Part shown: positions 1 through 9,895 of the stretch, one piece after another
Layout: the number at the start of each line of letters is the position of its first letter
Numbering within the stretch: the first letter of the stretch is position 1
Assembly (NCBI RefSeq): GCF_004310325.1
Contig: NZ_SIRT01000012.1
Coordinates: 1 to 64,000 of the forward strand
Direction: 5' to 3'
Source: Hyunsoonleella flava
GTDB lineage: Bacteria; Bacteroidota; Bacteroidia; Flavobacteriales; Flavobacteriaceae
DNA length: 64,000 bases
The notes under the pieces: generated by a model
Told to the model about the DNA's origin: nothing
Databases searched by the model: none
The model's input: only the letters and a program-made list of their open reading frames with translations
Program-made: the position numbers and the translations under genes

Positions 1-316
<316 letters not shown>

Positions 317-322
317 TGCGCC

Positions 323-358
323 TCCCCTTCTTAAGGAAGGGGACGGCAGTCTTTTTTT
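323..358 (+). other. Hairpin in the 23S-5S spacer
   Basis: TCCCCTTC (323-330) pairs perfectly with GAAGGGGA (336-343) around a 5-nt loop, and a run of seven T follows at 352-358. It lies just after the 23S 3' end, so a processing stem or partial attenuator of the rRNA transcript is likely. The rest of the 188-bp spacer has no tRNA; it holds only a 13-bp direct repeat, AAGTCTAATTACT, at 461-473 and 482-494. Confidence 0.5.
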
Positions 359-504
359 CTATCAAAACAGTTCATGTAGACTTTTTCAATATGTTAAGAT
401 ATTGGTCACGCCGCAAGCGTGACAGTATTTAGATATTAGTCATTAGTAGTTAGAACGAATAAGTCTAATTACTATCATCTAAAGTCTAATTACTCAAAAT
501 TTAA

Positions 505-608
<104 letters not shown>

Positions 609-613
609 TTTTG

Positions 614-648
614 AATCCCTTCATTAGAAATAGTGAAGGGATTTTTTG
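614..648 (+). terminator. Rho-independent terminator of the rRNA operon
   Basis: AATCCCTTCA (614-623) and TGAAGGGATT (634-643) form a 10-bp perfect stem with a 10-nt loop, followed by a T run to 647. It lies 5 nt after 5S and is a convincing intrinsic terminator. Confidence 0.88.
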
Positions 649-696
649 TTGTCTCTTAATTTATTAACTTTACGTGTAGTTTAGTGGATTTTTGCT

Positions 697-3510
697 ATGA
701 AAAATCCATTGACACATATCTACATTTGTAAGTTTTTATTTTTGAAAAGAAAGGTATTTCTCCAATACTTTTCTATAATTCTTTTTTTATTTTTTTTGAT
801 ATTTTGGATTCCTTGTATAAAAGGACAAAATGAAAGTAATAATTGGTATTTTGGAGAGAAATCAGGACTACTTTTTCATCTTCAAAATGATCCTCAAGTG
901 CTGATAGATGGCGAAACGATAGCTTCAAATGCCTGCGCAACAATTTCAGATAAGAATGGTAATCTATTATTTTATACAAATGGTACAAATGTATGGAATC
1001 GTAACCATGCTATAATGATTAATGGAGTGCTTTCAGGAACTCTTGGTGTCGGTGGGTCAATAATTACAGGACCGCCTATTTTACTTAACACAATAATTAT
1101 TCCTATAACTAATAAAGCTGGATTGTATTATATATTTACAATTACATCTACTAATGGATTAAGATATTCCTTAGTTGATATGAATAGGGATGGAGGTTTA
1201 GGAGAAGTAACTCTAAAAAACGAAACCGTACTAAATAGACTTGGGCTAGGAAAAATTTCGGCCGTACATCATGCTGATGGAAAATCTATTTGGTTGATGA
1301 CTACAAAAAAAAATGAGAATGATGATTTTACTTCTTTTTACGCTTATAAAATAGATGAAAACGGAAATATTGACAGCCCAGTCATAACTAATGGTCTTTC
1401 TTATAATGGCTTGCAAATTGGCCAAATGAAGTTTTCACCTGATGGACAAAAGATTGCTTGTGCTAACTATAGGCCACAATCTTTATCAGATCATCTAATG
1501 GTTTTTGATTTCGATTCGAAATTTGGATTGGTTAGTAATAAGAGAAATCTATTAACATCATTTACTTTTTTTGAAGTGGTTTCTGCCTATGGTGTCGAGT
1601 TTTCAAATGATTCAAAATATTTATATGCCACATTAACGAGACAAGGAATGGTTAATGGAAGCAATGGAAGTTTTGAAGAACTTGAAGAGAAAAAGAATTT
1701 ACTATATCAATACGATTTTTCTATTCTCAATCCTCAAGAGTATTCAGTTTCTTTGCATGAGGAAGTTAGTGAACTAACGGCAGGTGGTCTTCAACTTGCT
1801 AAGAATGGAAAAATTTACAGGGCTTTACCTGTAAGCGAGAATGCAGGAACGTCATCTCTTGGACAATTAAACAATCCTAATGTTTTAGGTGTTCGTGCCA
1901 ATTATGTGCATAATTCTATAGATTTAATTAGTGGAGAATCTAGGCTTGGACTTCCAACATTTATACAGTCTTATTTTAGAACTAGGATAATAGTAGAAAG
2001 TGGGTGTTTGGGACAACCTATTTCTATGGAAGTTGATACCTATGGAGAAATTACGGAAGCAGTATGGGATTTTGGAGATGGAAATATTTCAAACCTTACC
2101 AATCCTCAACATATTTACTCAGCGCCAGGAAACTATAAAGTACAAGCCACAGTTACTGTTAACAATTGTCCAATAACAGTTGCTAAAGATATTAAGATAT
2201 ATGGATTACCTAACTTGATTGAAAATCAAGAATTAGTGCAATGTGATGTTGATACAGATGGTATTTCATTATTTAACTTATACACTATTAGAGAGAAAAT
2301 TACAGACCCTTTGTTTGATGAAGAATTAGTATTTTTTGAGAATAGGGTAGATGCAGAGTTGAACGTTCAACCAATTTTAAACCCTGAAAATTACACTAAT
2401 ACTGTAATGAATCAAGAGGTATTTGTTAGGGTTACAAATAAAAATGGCTGTTTTGAAGTTACTTCATTTTTTATATCAGCAGTTTTTGTCGATTTGGGAA
2501 ATATTACAGAAGTGTATGCCTGTGACAGTTCAGATTTAGATCCAGATGACGGCTTTGGCGTTTTTGCTTTAGGTTTTAAAAAGGATGATATTATAACTGA
2601 AGTTAATTTGGCTCAATCTACAAGCTTAAAATATTATCCAACTTTGGATGATGCTTTTACAGAATTGAATGAAATAAGAAAACGGTTTTTTACTTCAGAA
2701 TCTACTACTATTTGGGTTAGAGCACAAGAAACAAATTTGTCTTGTAGTGGAATATCTTCAATTAGGCTAATTGTAAATTCTTCACCAAAGATTGATATTG
2801 AAGATGAGTATCTTATTTGTAAAAACCAACCTATTGTATTATCAGGAGATGTTTCGAATAATAGGTATGAATGGATAAATACAACAACAGGAAATCTAAT
2901 GTCAACAGAAAGGACATTAAGTTTGAGCGAACCAGGGTTGTATCAACACATAGCTTATAAATTTGAGAATGGTTTAGAATGTTCGAATACTGAAGATTTT
3001 ACAATTAGTAAAGCAGAGCAACCTTCCTTTACCAGCATAGAGGTTAAGAAATTATTCAAAAATAATCATCTTATAGAGATAGAAATCGAAGGAAGCAGTA
3101 GCTACGAGTTTTCTATAGATGACACTACATATTTTAAAGGGGAAAGTACTTATAGTTTCGATAATGTTCCTGCCGGAAAACATACAGTTTATGTTAGAGA
3201 TATAAATCAATGTGAACCAACAGTGCAGGAAGATGTCTATATTTTAGGATACCCAAGTTTTTTTACACCCAATAATGATGGAATTAATGACTTGTGGAGA
3301 GTGCTTGGGTTGCCTGAGAGTGAATTAGAGACAATTAAAATTAAGATTTTTGATAGATTCGGTAAACTAATAACTCGTTTAAATAAACAAAATAATTATA
3401 GTTGGGATGGTACATATAATGGTAATTTTGCTCCACAAAACGATTATTGGTATGAAGCCATTTTTGAGGATGGTACTGTAGATCGTGGACATTTCACTCT
3501 GAAACGATAA
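697..3510 (+). CDS. Secreted protein with PKD domain and T9SS type B C-terminal sorting domain
   Basis: A 937-residue surface or secreted protein exported by Sec and then T9SS. A long N-terminal signal segment (basic start, hydrophobic core at about 20-42, ending KGQ) is followed at about 45-420 by the flavobacterial propeller-like region that begins NWYFGEKSGLLFH and contains CATISDKNGNLLFYTNG. A PKD domain sits near 435-500 (VWDFGDGN, then HIYSAPGNYKV). Several Cys-containing beta repeats follow, and the last ~85 residues (FFTPNNDGINDLW ... DRFGKLI ... SWDGTYNG ... GHFTLKR) are the gliding-motility-associated type B sorting domain. The ligand and biological role are unknown. It stands alone between the rRNA terminator and a convergent gene. 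A possible promoter with TAACTTTA at 665-672 precedes the ATG. Family assignment is firm; adhesin-like function is inference. Confidence 0.85.
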   Translation: MKNPLTHIYICKFLFLKRKVFLQYFSIILFLFFLIFWIPCIKGQNESNNWYFGEKSGLLFHLQNDPQVLIDGETIASNACATISDKNGNLLFYTNGTNVWNRNHAIMINGVLSGTLGVGGSIITGPPILLNTIIIPITNKAGLYYIFTITSTNGLRYSLVDMNRDGGLGEVTLKNETVLNRLGLGKISAVHHADGKSIWLMTTKKNENDDFTSFYAYKIDENGNIDSPVITNGLSYNGLQIGQMKFSPDGQKIACANYRPQSLSDHLMVFDFDSKFGLVSNKRNLLTSFTFFEVVSAYGVEFSNDSKYLYATLTRQGMVNGSNGSFEELEEKKNLLYQYDFSILNPQEYSVSLHEEVSELTAGGLQLAKNGKIYRALPVSENAGTSSLGQLNNPNVLGVRANYVHNSIDLISGESRLGLPTFIQSYFRTRIIVESGCLGQPISMEVDTYGEITEAVWDFGDGNISNLTNPQHIYSAPGNYKVQATVTVNNCPITVAKDIKIYGLPNLIENQELVQCDVDTDGISLFNLYTIREKITDPLFDEELVFFENRVDAELNVQPILNPENYTNTVMNQEVFVRVTNKNGCFEVTSFFISAVFVDLGNITEVYACDSSDLDPDDGFGVFALGFKKDDIITEVNLAQSTSLKYYPTLDDAFTELNEIRKRFFTSESTTIWVRAQETNLSCSGISSIRLIVNSSPKIDIEDEYLICKNQPIVLSGDVSNNRYEWINTTTGNLMSTERTLSLSEPGLYQHIAYKFENGLECSNTEDFTISKAEQPSFTSIEVKKLFKNNHLIEIEIEGSSSYEFSIDDTTYFKGESTYSFDNVPAGKHTVYVRDINQCEPTVQEDVYILGYPSFFTPNNDGINDLWRVLGLPESELETIKIKIFDRFGKLITRLNKQNNYSWDGTYNGNFAPQNDYWYEAIFEDGTVDRGHFTLKR

Positions 3511-3520
3511 GTGCAAATAA

Positions 3521-4663
3521 TTAATCCCTTAATACACTTCTAGAAATCACGATCTTCTGAATCTCTGAAGTGCCCTCATAAATCTGGGTGATTTTCGCAT
3601 CACGCATTAGACGCTCTACATGGTATTCCTTCACAAAACCATTACCACCGTGAATTTGTACAGCTTCAACAGTTTGCTCCATAGCTACTTTCGATGCATA
3701 GAGTTTTGCCATAGCACTCGATTTATCATAATTATTTCCAGCGTCTTTATCAGCCGCAGCTTTCATAACTAATAATCGAGCTGCTTCAATTTCAGTGTAC
3801 ATATCTGCCAACTTGAAGGCTATAGCTTGATGGTTGCAAATCTCGGTACCAAAGGCTTTGCGTTGTTTTGAGTATTTAAGTGCTAATTCGTATGCTCCTT
3901 GAGCTATACCGAGTGCCTGAGATGCAATACCAATTCGCCCGCCAGAAAGGGTTTTCATGGCAAACCTGAATCCAGAACCATTAGCTCCTATCCTGTTTTC
4001 TTTCGGCACTTTTACATCATTAAATTGTAGGGTGTGCGTATCGCTTCCACGGATTCCTAGTTTATCTTCTTTTGGGCCAATATGAAATCCTTCTGTATCC
4101 TTTTCAACTATAAAAGCATTTATGCCATGAGAGCCTTTATCTCTATCTGTCTGTGCAATTACCAAATACACATCGGACCTACCACCGTTTGTAATCCAGT
4201 TTTTTGTACCGTTAAGTATATAGTGATCGCCTTTATCGATTGCTGTTGTTCGCTGTGAAGTCGCATCACTTCCTGCTTCTGGTTCACTTAAACAAAAAGC
4301 TCCAACGAATTCGCCAGTTGCCAATTTAGTAAGATATTTTTCTTTTTGTTCTTCTGTACCGTACTTTTCAATACCATAACACACCAATGAGTTATTTACA
4401 GAAACAATAACTGACGCCGATGCGTCAATTTTGGATAACTCTTCCATGATGAGAACATAAGAAATAGTGTCCATACCGCTACCTCCATATTTGGGGTCAA
4501 CCATAATGCCCATAAAACCAAGCTCCCCCATTTTTTTTACAAGTTCGTCAGGAAACTGTTGTTTTTCATCACGTTCAATAACTCCTGGAAGTAATTCGGT
4601 TTGAGCAAAATCGCGAGCGGCGTCACGAATCATTTTATGTTCTTCAGAAAGGTTAAAATTCAT
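3521..4663 (-). CDS. Acyl-CoA dehydrogenase, short-chain/butyryl-CoA type
   Basis: A 380-residue flavoprotein that oxidises acyl-CoA to trans-2-enoyl-CoA and passes electrons to ETF, in fatty-acid or branched amino-acid degradation. All family landmarks are present: N-terminal helical domain, FCLSEPEAGSDA and NGTKNWITNGG of the FAD-binding middle domain, GIASQALGIAQGAYE, RKAFG, QIHGGNGFVKEYHVERLMRDAKI and the catalytic glutamate in IYEGTSEIQ near the C terminus. Length matches the family (about 380). The gene is monocistronic and convergent with the preceding surface protein, with 10 bp between the stop codons. Exact chain-length preference cannot be read from sequence. Confidence 0.93.
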   Translation of the reverse strand: MNFNLSEEHKMIRDAARDFAQTELLPGVIERDEKQQFPDELVKKMGELGFMGIMVDPKYGGSGMDTISYVLIMEELSKIDASASVIVSVNNSLVCYGIEKYGTEEQKEKYLTKLATGEFVGAFCLSEPEAGSDATSQRTTAIDKGDHYILNGTKNWITNGGRSDVYLVIAQTDRDKGSHGINAFIVEKDTEGFHIGPKEDKLGIRGSDTHTLQFNDVKVPKENRIGANGSGFRFAMKTLSGGRIGIASQALGIAQGAYELALKYSKQRKAFGTEICNHQAIAFKLADMYTEIEAARLLVMKAAADKDAGNNYDKSSAMAKLYASKVAMEQTVEAVQIHGGNGFVKEYHVERLMRDAKITQIYEGTSEIQKIVISRSVLRD

Positions 4664-4757
4664 AATTCGTAATTAAAATGTGTTTTAGGTAAAAAAAGTT
4701 TACAAATATAGCGTTTTAGTGTGAATTTTTCAATGAAGAATATTAAATTTACACTCT

Positions 4758-5822
4758 ATGGCAAAAAACGAATATCATGTTATTGGTATCATGTCTGGTA
4801 CTTCTCTAGATGGGATTGATTTAGTTTATACCCAATTTCATTTTCAGCACAAATGGACATTTAAAATATTGCTATCAAAAACAATTTCATACGATAATTT
4901 TTGGATTGAAAAGTTGAAAAGTCTAGTAGAATTAAGTCCTGATGATTTGAAAAAGGTGGATCAGGAATATACCAGGTTTTTAGCCAAAACAATTAATACA
5001 TTTATTGAAAACAATGATATTATTCATTTGGATGCTATATGCTCACACGGTCATACTGCGCTTCATAAGCCAGAAAAAAATCTTACCTATCAAATAGGTA
5101 ATAAACCAATTATTTCAAAATTACTTGAGCTTAAAGTGGTGTGCGATTTTAGGATACAAGATGTTAAACTTGGGGGACAAGGAGCTCCATTGGTGCCAAT
5201 TGGAGATAAGTTATTGTTTTCCGATTATGATTTTTGCTTGAATTTTGGAGGATTTGCCAATATTTCATTGGATTTCAATGGTGAGCGTATTGCTTATGAT
5301 ATTTGTCCAGTTAACATTGTTTTAAATTATTACACAATGCAGTTAGGTCTTGATTATGATGATAATGGTTCGATTGCTTCATCAGGTAATATTGATCAAG
5401 ATTTGCTACTTAAGCTTAATGAATTAGATTTTTATCATAAGCCCTATCCAAAATCACTTGGTTTGGAATGGGTTAAAGCCTATATATTTCCATTAATTAA
5501 TAGCTTTCAATTAGAAATTAAGGATATTCTGTGCACTTTTTGCGAACATATTGCCATCCAAGTTTCTAAAGAAACTGAGAAAAAGAAAGGTGGCTCAGTT
5601 CTATTAACTGGTGGTGGGGCTTACAATGCCTATCTCTTAAGTCGTTTAAAGCATCATTGTAACAGTCGCATTATAGTCCCTGAAAAAGAGGTCGTAGAAT
5701 TCAAAGAAGCCTTGATTTTTGCATTTTTGGGAATTCTAAAACTTCGTAACGAGGTAAACTGTTTAAAAAGTGTAACAGGAGCTTCAAAAAATCACTCTAC
5801 AGGAGAAATCTATCAGCCCTAA
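4758..5822 (+). CDS. anmK: Anhydro-N-acetylmuramic acid kinase
   Basis: A 354-residue cytoplasmic kinase that phosphorylates and hydrolyses 1,6-anhydro-MurNAc to MurNAc-6-phosphate in peptidoglycan recycling. Visible motifs are the N-terminal phosphate loop IGIMSGTSLDGIDL, SHGHTALH, the Asp-containing DFRIQDVKLGGQGAPLVPIGD, NFGGFANIS and the adenosine loop LLTGGGAYNAYL. The DICPVN stretch replaces the DTGPGN typical of proteobacterial enzymes and appears to be a Bacteroidota variant. The gene is divergent from the acyl-CoA dehydrogenase with a 94-bp gap and stands alone. No other recycling genes are next to it. Confidence 0.92.
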   Translation: MAKNEYHVIGIMSGTSLDGIDLVYTQFHFQHKWTFKILLSKTISYDNFWIEKLKSLVELSPDDLKKVDQEYTRFLAKTINTFIENNDIIHLDAICSHGHTALHKPEKNLTYQIGNKPIISKLLELKVVCDFRIQDVKLGGQGAPLVPIGDKLLFSDYDFCLNFGGFANISLDFNGERIAYDICPVNIVLNYYTMQLGLDYDDNGSIASSGNIDQDLLLKLNELDFYHKPYPKSLGLEWVKAYIFPLINSFQLEIKDILCTFCEHIAIQVSKETEKKKGGSVLLTGGGAYNAYLLSRLKHHCNSRIIVPEKEVVEFKEALIFAFLGILKLRNEVNCLKSVTGASKNHSTGEIYQP

Positions 5823-5976
5823 ATTAATATAAAATTAATCTTTTAAGGTATTTTAGTTTTTTATATTTGTTTCTATAATAATTTTAAATCACTTCATCAT
5901 GACTCAACTTTAGCTGCGCATCTTGTTTTTAAGATTTTGATATGTGTAAGTTTAAAAATGGATCAATTAAATAAAG
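5823..5976 (+). promoter_or_regulatory. Leader of the dehydrogenase-nhaD operon
   Basis: This 154-bp gap carries TATATTTG at 5862-5869, a full match to the Bacteroidetes -7 element TAnnTTTG. The implied 5' leader is about 100 nt, longer than for most genes here. It contains a 4-codon ORF (ATG at 5899) and no hairpin or riboswitch that I recognise. Post-transcriptional control is possible but unsupported. Confidence 0.45.
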
Positions 5977-7203
5977 ATGAAAGAATTATTAGATAAATTT
6001 GAACAAAAAGCCCCAGAAATAGTTTTTAATTGGAAAGATTCTGAAACTGAAGCCGAAGGTTGGGTAGTTATAAATTCCTTAAGAGGCGGTGCAGCAGGAG
6101 GAGGAACCAGAATGCGAAAAGGATTAGACTTAAATGAAGTTTTATCTCTAGCTAAAACTATGGAGATAAAATTTACGGTCTCTGGTCCACCAATAGGAGG
6201 AGCAAAATCAGGAATAAATTTTGATCCGAAAGACCCTAGAAAAAAGGGTGTTTTAGAGCGTTGGTACAAAGCGGTTTCACCATTGTTGAAAAGCTATTAC
6301 GGTACTGGTGGAGATTTAAACGTAGATGAAACCCACGAAGTTATACCTATAACAGAGGAAAGCGGTGTTTGGCATCCGCAAGAGGGTGTTTTTAATGGAT
6401 TTTTTAAGCCAACGGAAGCCGATAAGATAAATAGAATAGGACAATTGCGCCAAGGGGTAATAAAGGTGATTGAAAACCCCATATATTCTCCAGATGTGTC
6501 GAAAAAGTACAAGGTGGCGGATATGATAACCGGTTTTGGGGTTGCAGAGGCTGCGAGACATTATTACGATATTTATGGCGGTTCTATAAAAGACAAACGC
6601 GCCATAGTGCAAGGTTTTGGAAATGTTGGTGCAGCTGCAGCGTTTTATTTGTCGCAAATGGGAGCTAAGGTTGTTGGCATCATTGATAGTGTTGGTGGCT
6701 TAATAAATGAAGACGGTTTTACGTTTGATGACATAAGTCATTTTTTTCTTGCTAAAAAGGGTAATACTTTAGCAGAGGAAAATTTGATACCATTTGAAGA
6801 GATGAATAAAAGAATTTGGGGATTACAAACAGAAGTGTTTGCTCCATGTGCGGCATCTCGATTGATTACCATTCATCAAATAGATGAAATGATTGATAGT
6901 GGGTTGGAAGTTGTTTCATGTGGTGCGAATGTGCCTTTTGCTGACAAAGAAATTTTTTTCGGGCCAATTATGGAACACACCGATTATAAAGTGAGTTTAA
7001 TACCTGATTTTATTTCAAATTGTGGAATGGCTCGTGTTTTTGCCTATTTTATGGAACGAAAAGTACAAATGACAGATGAAGCCATATTTGATGACACATC
7101 GAAAACAATAAAAAAGGCGTTAGAAAATATCTATAATAAGAATAAGTCTAAAACTGAAATTAGCGCAACAGCATTTGAAATTGCGCTTAACCAATTGATA
7201 TAA
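5977..7203 (+). CDS. Glu/Leu/Phe/Val family amino-acid dehydrogenase
   Basis: A 408-residue NAD(P)-dependent dehydrogenase that oxidatively deaminates an amino acid to its 2-oxo acid. The N-terminal dimerisation domain has RGGAAGGGTRMRKG and the substrate/catalytic segment GPPIGGAKSGINFDP with the conserved Lys. The catalytic Asp region is TGGDLNVDE. The C-terminal Rossmann fold has VQGFGNVGAAAAFYLSQMGAKVVGIID, and SCGANVPF follows. Length lies between leucine dehydrogenase (about 365) and glutamate dehydrogenase (about 420-450), so substrate is not assigned. It is followed 10 nt later by the NhaD-type antiporter, suggesting co-transcription. Confidence 0.85.
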   Translation: MKELLDKFEQKAPEIVFNWKDSETEAEGWVVINSLRGGAAGGGTRMRKGLDLNEVLSLAKTMEIKFTVSGPPIGGAKSGINFDPKDPRKKGVLERWYKAVSPLLKSYYGTGGDLNVDETHEVIPITEESGVWHPQEGVFNGFFKPTEADKINRIGQLRQGVIKVIENPIYSPDVSKKYKVADMITGFGVAEAARHYYDIYGGSIKDKRAIVQGFGNVGAAAAFYLSQMGAKVVGIIDSVGGLINEDGFTFDDISHFFLAKKGNTLAEENLIPFEEMNKRIWGLQTEVFAPCAASRLITIHQIDEMIDSGLEVVSCGANVPFADKEIFFGPIMEHTDYKVSLIPDFISNCGMARVFAYFMERKVQMTDEAIFDDTSKTIKKALENIYNKNKSKTEISATAFEIALNQLI

Positions 7204-7213
7204 ACTATAATTT

Positions 7214-8605
7214 ATGGAAGCAGCAATTATTCTAGTATTTGTTATGGGCTATTTAGCCATTACCCTAGAGCACAGTATAAAAATTGATAAATTAATTCCT
7301 GCACTGGTCATGATGGCCATTTGTTGGGCTTTAATCGCTTTAGGACTGGAGAGCTTCCCACAATGGTTTGATTCTGGCAAACACGCATTGCTTGAAAATT
7401 TTGGCGCGTTAGGTCATGAGGATAAGATGCATTTAATGGAAGAAACATTATTACATCATTTGGGTAAGACCGCCGAAATATTAGTGTTTCTTTTAGGTGC
7501 AATGACTATAGTTGAGATCATTGATTACTTCGATGGATTCGCTACTATAAAAGGCTTTATTAAAACGAAAAAAAAGACCAAAATACTCTGGATATTTTCT
7601 GTTTTAGCATTTATTCTTTCTGCTATAATTGATAACCTTACTGCAACCATCGTACTAATATCAATACTTCAAAAAATTGTAAAAGACAGAAATATTCGTA
7701 TTTGGTATGCTGGTTTAATTATTATTGCAGCCAATGCAGGTGGCGCTTGGTCTCCAATTGGGGATGTAACCACAACAATGTTATGGATAGGAAAAAAAGT
7801 TACCACGGGTCATTTAATAGGATATTTATTTATTCCTTCTTTATTATGTATGATAGTACCTTCTTTAATAGCCTCTTTTTTACCAGTATTTAAGGGGGAA
7901 TTAAATATTGTTGAAGATACTGAAAAGACAAAATCTAAATTTAGTGCTACAATGTTATATCTAGGTTTAGGCGCTATCATATTTGTACCAATATTTAAGG
8001 TGATTACCCATTTGCCTCCTTATGTAGGCATGATGTTGTCCTTAGGTGTAGTAGCTACTTTTGCAGAAATATATAGTAGTTCTAAATTTAGTATGACAGA
8101 ATTTGATAACGAAGAAAGTGAGCTTCACGCCCACCATAGCCCAGTGCATCAATCGCTTTCAAAAATTGAATTGCCAAGTATTTTATTCTTCCTAGGAATT
8201 TTAATGGCTGTGGCAGCTTTAGAATCGTTAGGGATTTTATTTGGATTTGCTGATACTTTAAGAGAGACTATGCCACAATTAGGCACTGAATTACATGAAG
8301 GAGGTGTTTCTGATTTAGTAGTACTACTATTAGGAGTTGGTTCAGCGGTCATAGACAATGTACCGCTAGTTGCAGCAAGTTTAGGGATGTTTTCAGAACC
8401 CATAGATCATGAGCTATGGCACTTTATTGCCTATTCTGCTGGTACTGGAGGTAGTATGTTAATCATTGGTTCTGCAGCTGGAGTAGTTGCCATGGGAATG
8501 GAAAAAATTGATTTTTTCTGGTATTTAAGAAAAATTTCATGGTTGGCACTTGCTGGTTTCTTAGTTGGTGCAGCGGCATTTATGGTTACTAGAACCCTAT
8601 TTTAA
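7214..8605 (+). CDS. nhaD: NhaD-type Na+/H+ antiporter
   Basis: A 463-residue polytopic inner-membrane protein of the ArsB/NhaD ion-transporter superfamily that exports Na+ in exchange for protons, useful for a marine organism. About 11-12 hydrophobic helices are visible. Diagnostic segments are IDNLTATIVLISIL, IIAANAGGAWSPIGDVTTTMLWIGKK in the first half and AVIDNVPLVAA plus GTGGSMLIIGSAAGVVAMG in the second, the two inverted halves of the fold. A His-rich cytoplasmic loop (HAHHSPVHQ) lies near 300. It begins 10 nt after the dehydrogenase stop and is probably translated from the same mRNA. Confidence 0.9.
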   Translation: MEAAIILVFVMGYLAITLEHSIKIDKLIPALVMMAICWALIALGLESFPQWFDSGKHALLENFGALGHEDKMHLMEETLLHHLGKTAEILVFLLGAMTIVEIIDYFDGFATIKGFIKTKKKTKILWIFSVLAFILSAIIDNLTATIVLISILQKIVKDRNIRIWYAGLIIIAANAGGAWSPIGDVTTTMLWIGKKVTTGHLIGYLFIPSLLCMIVPSLIASFLPVFKGELNIVEDTEKTKSKFSATMLYLGLGAIIFVPIFKVITHLPPYVGMMLSLGVVATFAEIYSSSKFSMTEFDNEESELHAHHSPVHQSLSKIELPSILFFLGILMAVAALESLGILFGFADTLRETMPQLGTELHEGGVSDLVVLLLGVGSAVIDNVPLVAASLGMFSEPIDHELWHFIAYSAGTGGSMLIIGSAAGVVAMGMEKIDFFWYLRKISWLALAGFLVGAAAFMVTRTLF

Positions 8606-8634
8606 CTTTGAGCACATAAATTGGTATAAAATTT

Positions 8635-8661
8635 GAAAGATTAGTGTTTTGCTAATCTTTC
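8635..8661 (+). terminator. Terminator-like hairpin after nhaD
   Basis: GAAAGATTAG (8635-8644) and CTAATCTTTC (8652-8661) form a 10-bp perfect stem with a 7-nt loop. Only a short T-rich stretch follows, so it is a weak terminator or an mRNA 3' stabiliser. It separates the antiporter operon from exbB. Confidence 0.55.
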
Positions 8662-8755
8662 TGTCTTTCAGATACGTAAATAGAATTGAAAACTTAAAAT
8701 ATTATACTTTAGCAACAAAACCTACGTTATACAGTTGCAATTAATCTAAGATTAT

Positions 8756-9454
8756 ATGTTGAATACATTATTACAAAACACCCAAGAGGGAACAGAATTA
8801 ACAGAAGGGGAATCTGTTGAAAAAACACTTTCAATCATAGAATTAATTAGTAGTGGTGGTGTTGCTGGACAAGTAATCATCGCTATTTTGTTTTTATTGC
8901 TCATTGTTGCAACCTATATTTACTTTGAACGTTTATTTGCGATTAAGGCTGCTTCAAAGGTGGATTCAAATTTTATGAATCAAATAAAAGACCATGTAAG
9001 TAATGGTAAGATTGATTCTGCTCAAATGTTATGCGCGCAGGTGAATTCGCCTGTTTCAAGATTGATTGGTAAAGGTATTACAAGGATAGGAAAGCCCTTG
9101 GCGGATATTAATACTGCTATTGAAAATGCAGGACGCTTAGAGATTTATAAGTTAGAAAAAAATGTAAGTGTACTAGCAACTATTTCTGGAGCGGCACCTA
9201 TGATTGGTTTTTTAGGAACCGTAATCGGAATGATTTTAGCAATTTTTGAACTCGCAAATGCAGGTGGAACCATACAGATGGATACTCTGGCCAGCGGTTT
9301 GTATACGGCAATGACAACAACAGTTGCAGGTTTAATTGTAGGTATTGTTGGCTACATAGCGTATAACCATCTGGTGGTAAGAACCAATAAAGTGGTGTAT
9401 CAAATGGAAGCCAACTCCTTAGAGTTTTTAGATCACTTAAACGAACCTACGTAA
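8756..9454 (+). CDS. exbB: MotA/TolQ/ExbB proton-channel family protein
   Basis: A 232-residue inner-membrane subunit of the proton channel that energises TonB. Three membrane segments are visible, near 33-55 (VAGQVIIAILFLLLIVATYIYF) and two after residue 130 (LATISGAAPMIGFLGTVIGMILAIFELA; ASGLYTAMTTTVAGLIVGIVGYIAY). The conserved pore motif GTVIGM and the Thr-rich TAMTTTVAGL are intact. It heads an exbB-exbD-tonB-folC run, with exbD starting 1 nt after its stop. TonB-dependent uptake at the outer membrane is the likely role; a TolQ-like role cannot be excluded by sequence alone. Confidence 0.9.
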   Translation: MLNTLLQNTQEGTELTEGESVEKTLSIIELISSGGVAGQVIIAILFLLLIVATYIYFERLFAIKAASKVDSNFMNQIKDHVSNGKIDSAQMLCAQVNSPVSRLIGKGITRIGKPLADINTAIENAGRLEIYKLEKNVSVLATISGAAPMIGFLGTVIGMILAIFELANAGGTIQMDTLASGLYTAMTTTVAGLIVGIVGYIAYNHLVVRTNKVVYQMEANSLEFLDHLNEPT

Positions 9455-9455
9455 T

Positions 9456-9851
9456 ATGGATATTAGAGGAAGAAATAAGGTAACGCCGGAATTCAATATG
9501 TCGTCTATGACGGATATTGTCTTTTTGTTATTAATCTTTTTTATGATTGCGTCCACGTTGGTAACTACAAACGCCATAGATATTTTATTACCAAAGGCCA
9601 GTGGAAAAACAGAAAATAAAAAGTCGGTTGCAGTAAGTATAAAAAAAGATTTAACGTATTATATCGATCAAAAACGAGTTGGTGTAAGTGTTCTGGAAAA
9701 TGAGCTGTTGGCGGCGCTTTCTCAAGAAGCAAAACCAACTATCGTGCTGCGTGCTGAAAAGTCGGTACCTGTAGAGAATGTTGTAAAGGTGATGGATATT
9801 GCTAATAGGAATAAATTTAAAGTGATATTAGCAGTTAAACCAAATAATTAG
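9456..9851 (+). CDS. exbD: ExbD/TolR family biopolymer transport protein
   Basis: A 131-residue membrane-anchored partner of ExbB. The N-terminal amphipathic stretch RNKVTPEFNMSSMTDIVFLLLIFFMIAS carries the single transmembrane helix with the essential protonatable Asp (MTDIVFLLL). The rest is the periplasmic domain typical of ExbD (KKDLTYYIDQKRV ... PTIVLRAEKSVPVENVVKVMDIANRNKF). Tight coupling with exbB supports a joint complex. Confidence 0.92.
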   Translation: MDIRGRNKVTPEFNMSSMTDIVFLLLIFFMIASTLVTTNAIDILLPKASGKTENKKSVAVSIKKDLTYYIDQKRVGVSVLENELLAALSQEAKPTIVLRAEKSVPVENVVKVMDIANRNKFKVILAVKPNN

Positions 9852-9895
9852 AATTCCGATTTACTTTTAGGAACGACTATTGTAGAGTAATCCAT

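Noticed and set aside
461-494. 13-bp direct repeat in the 23S-5S spacer
   Set aside because: Two copies only, in AT-rich spacer DNA, with no other sign of a functional element.
5899-5913. Possible leader peptide (MTQL) before the amino-acid dehydrogenase
   Set aside because: Four codons, no regulatory amino-acid run and no terminator/antiterminator pair; too weak for attenuation.
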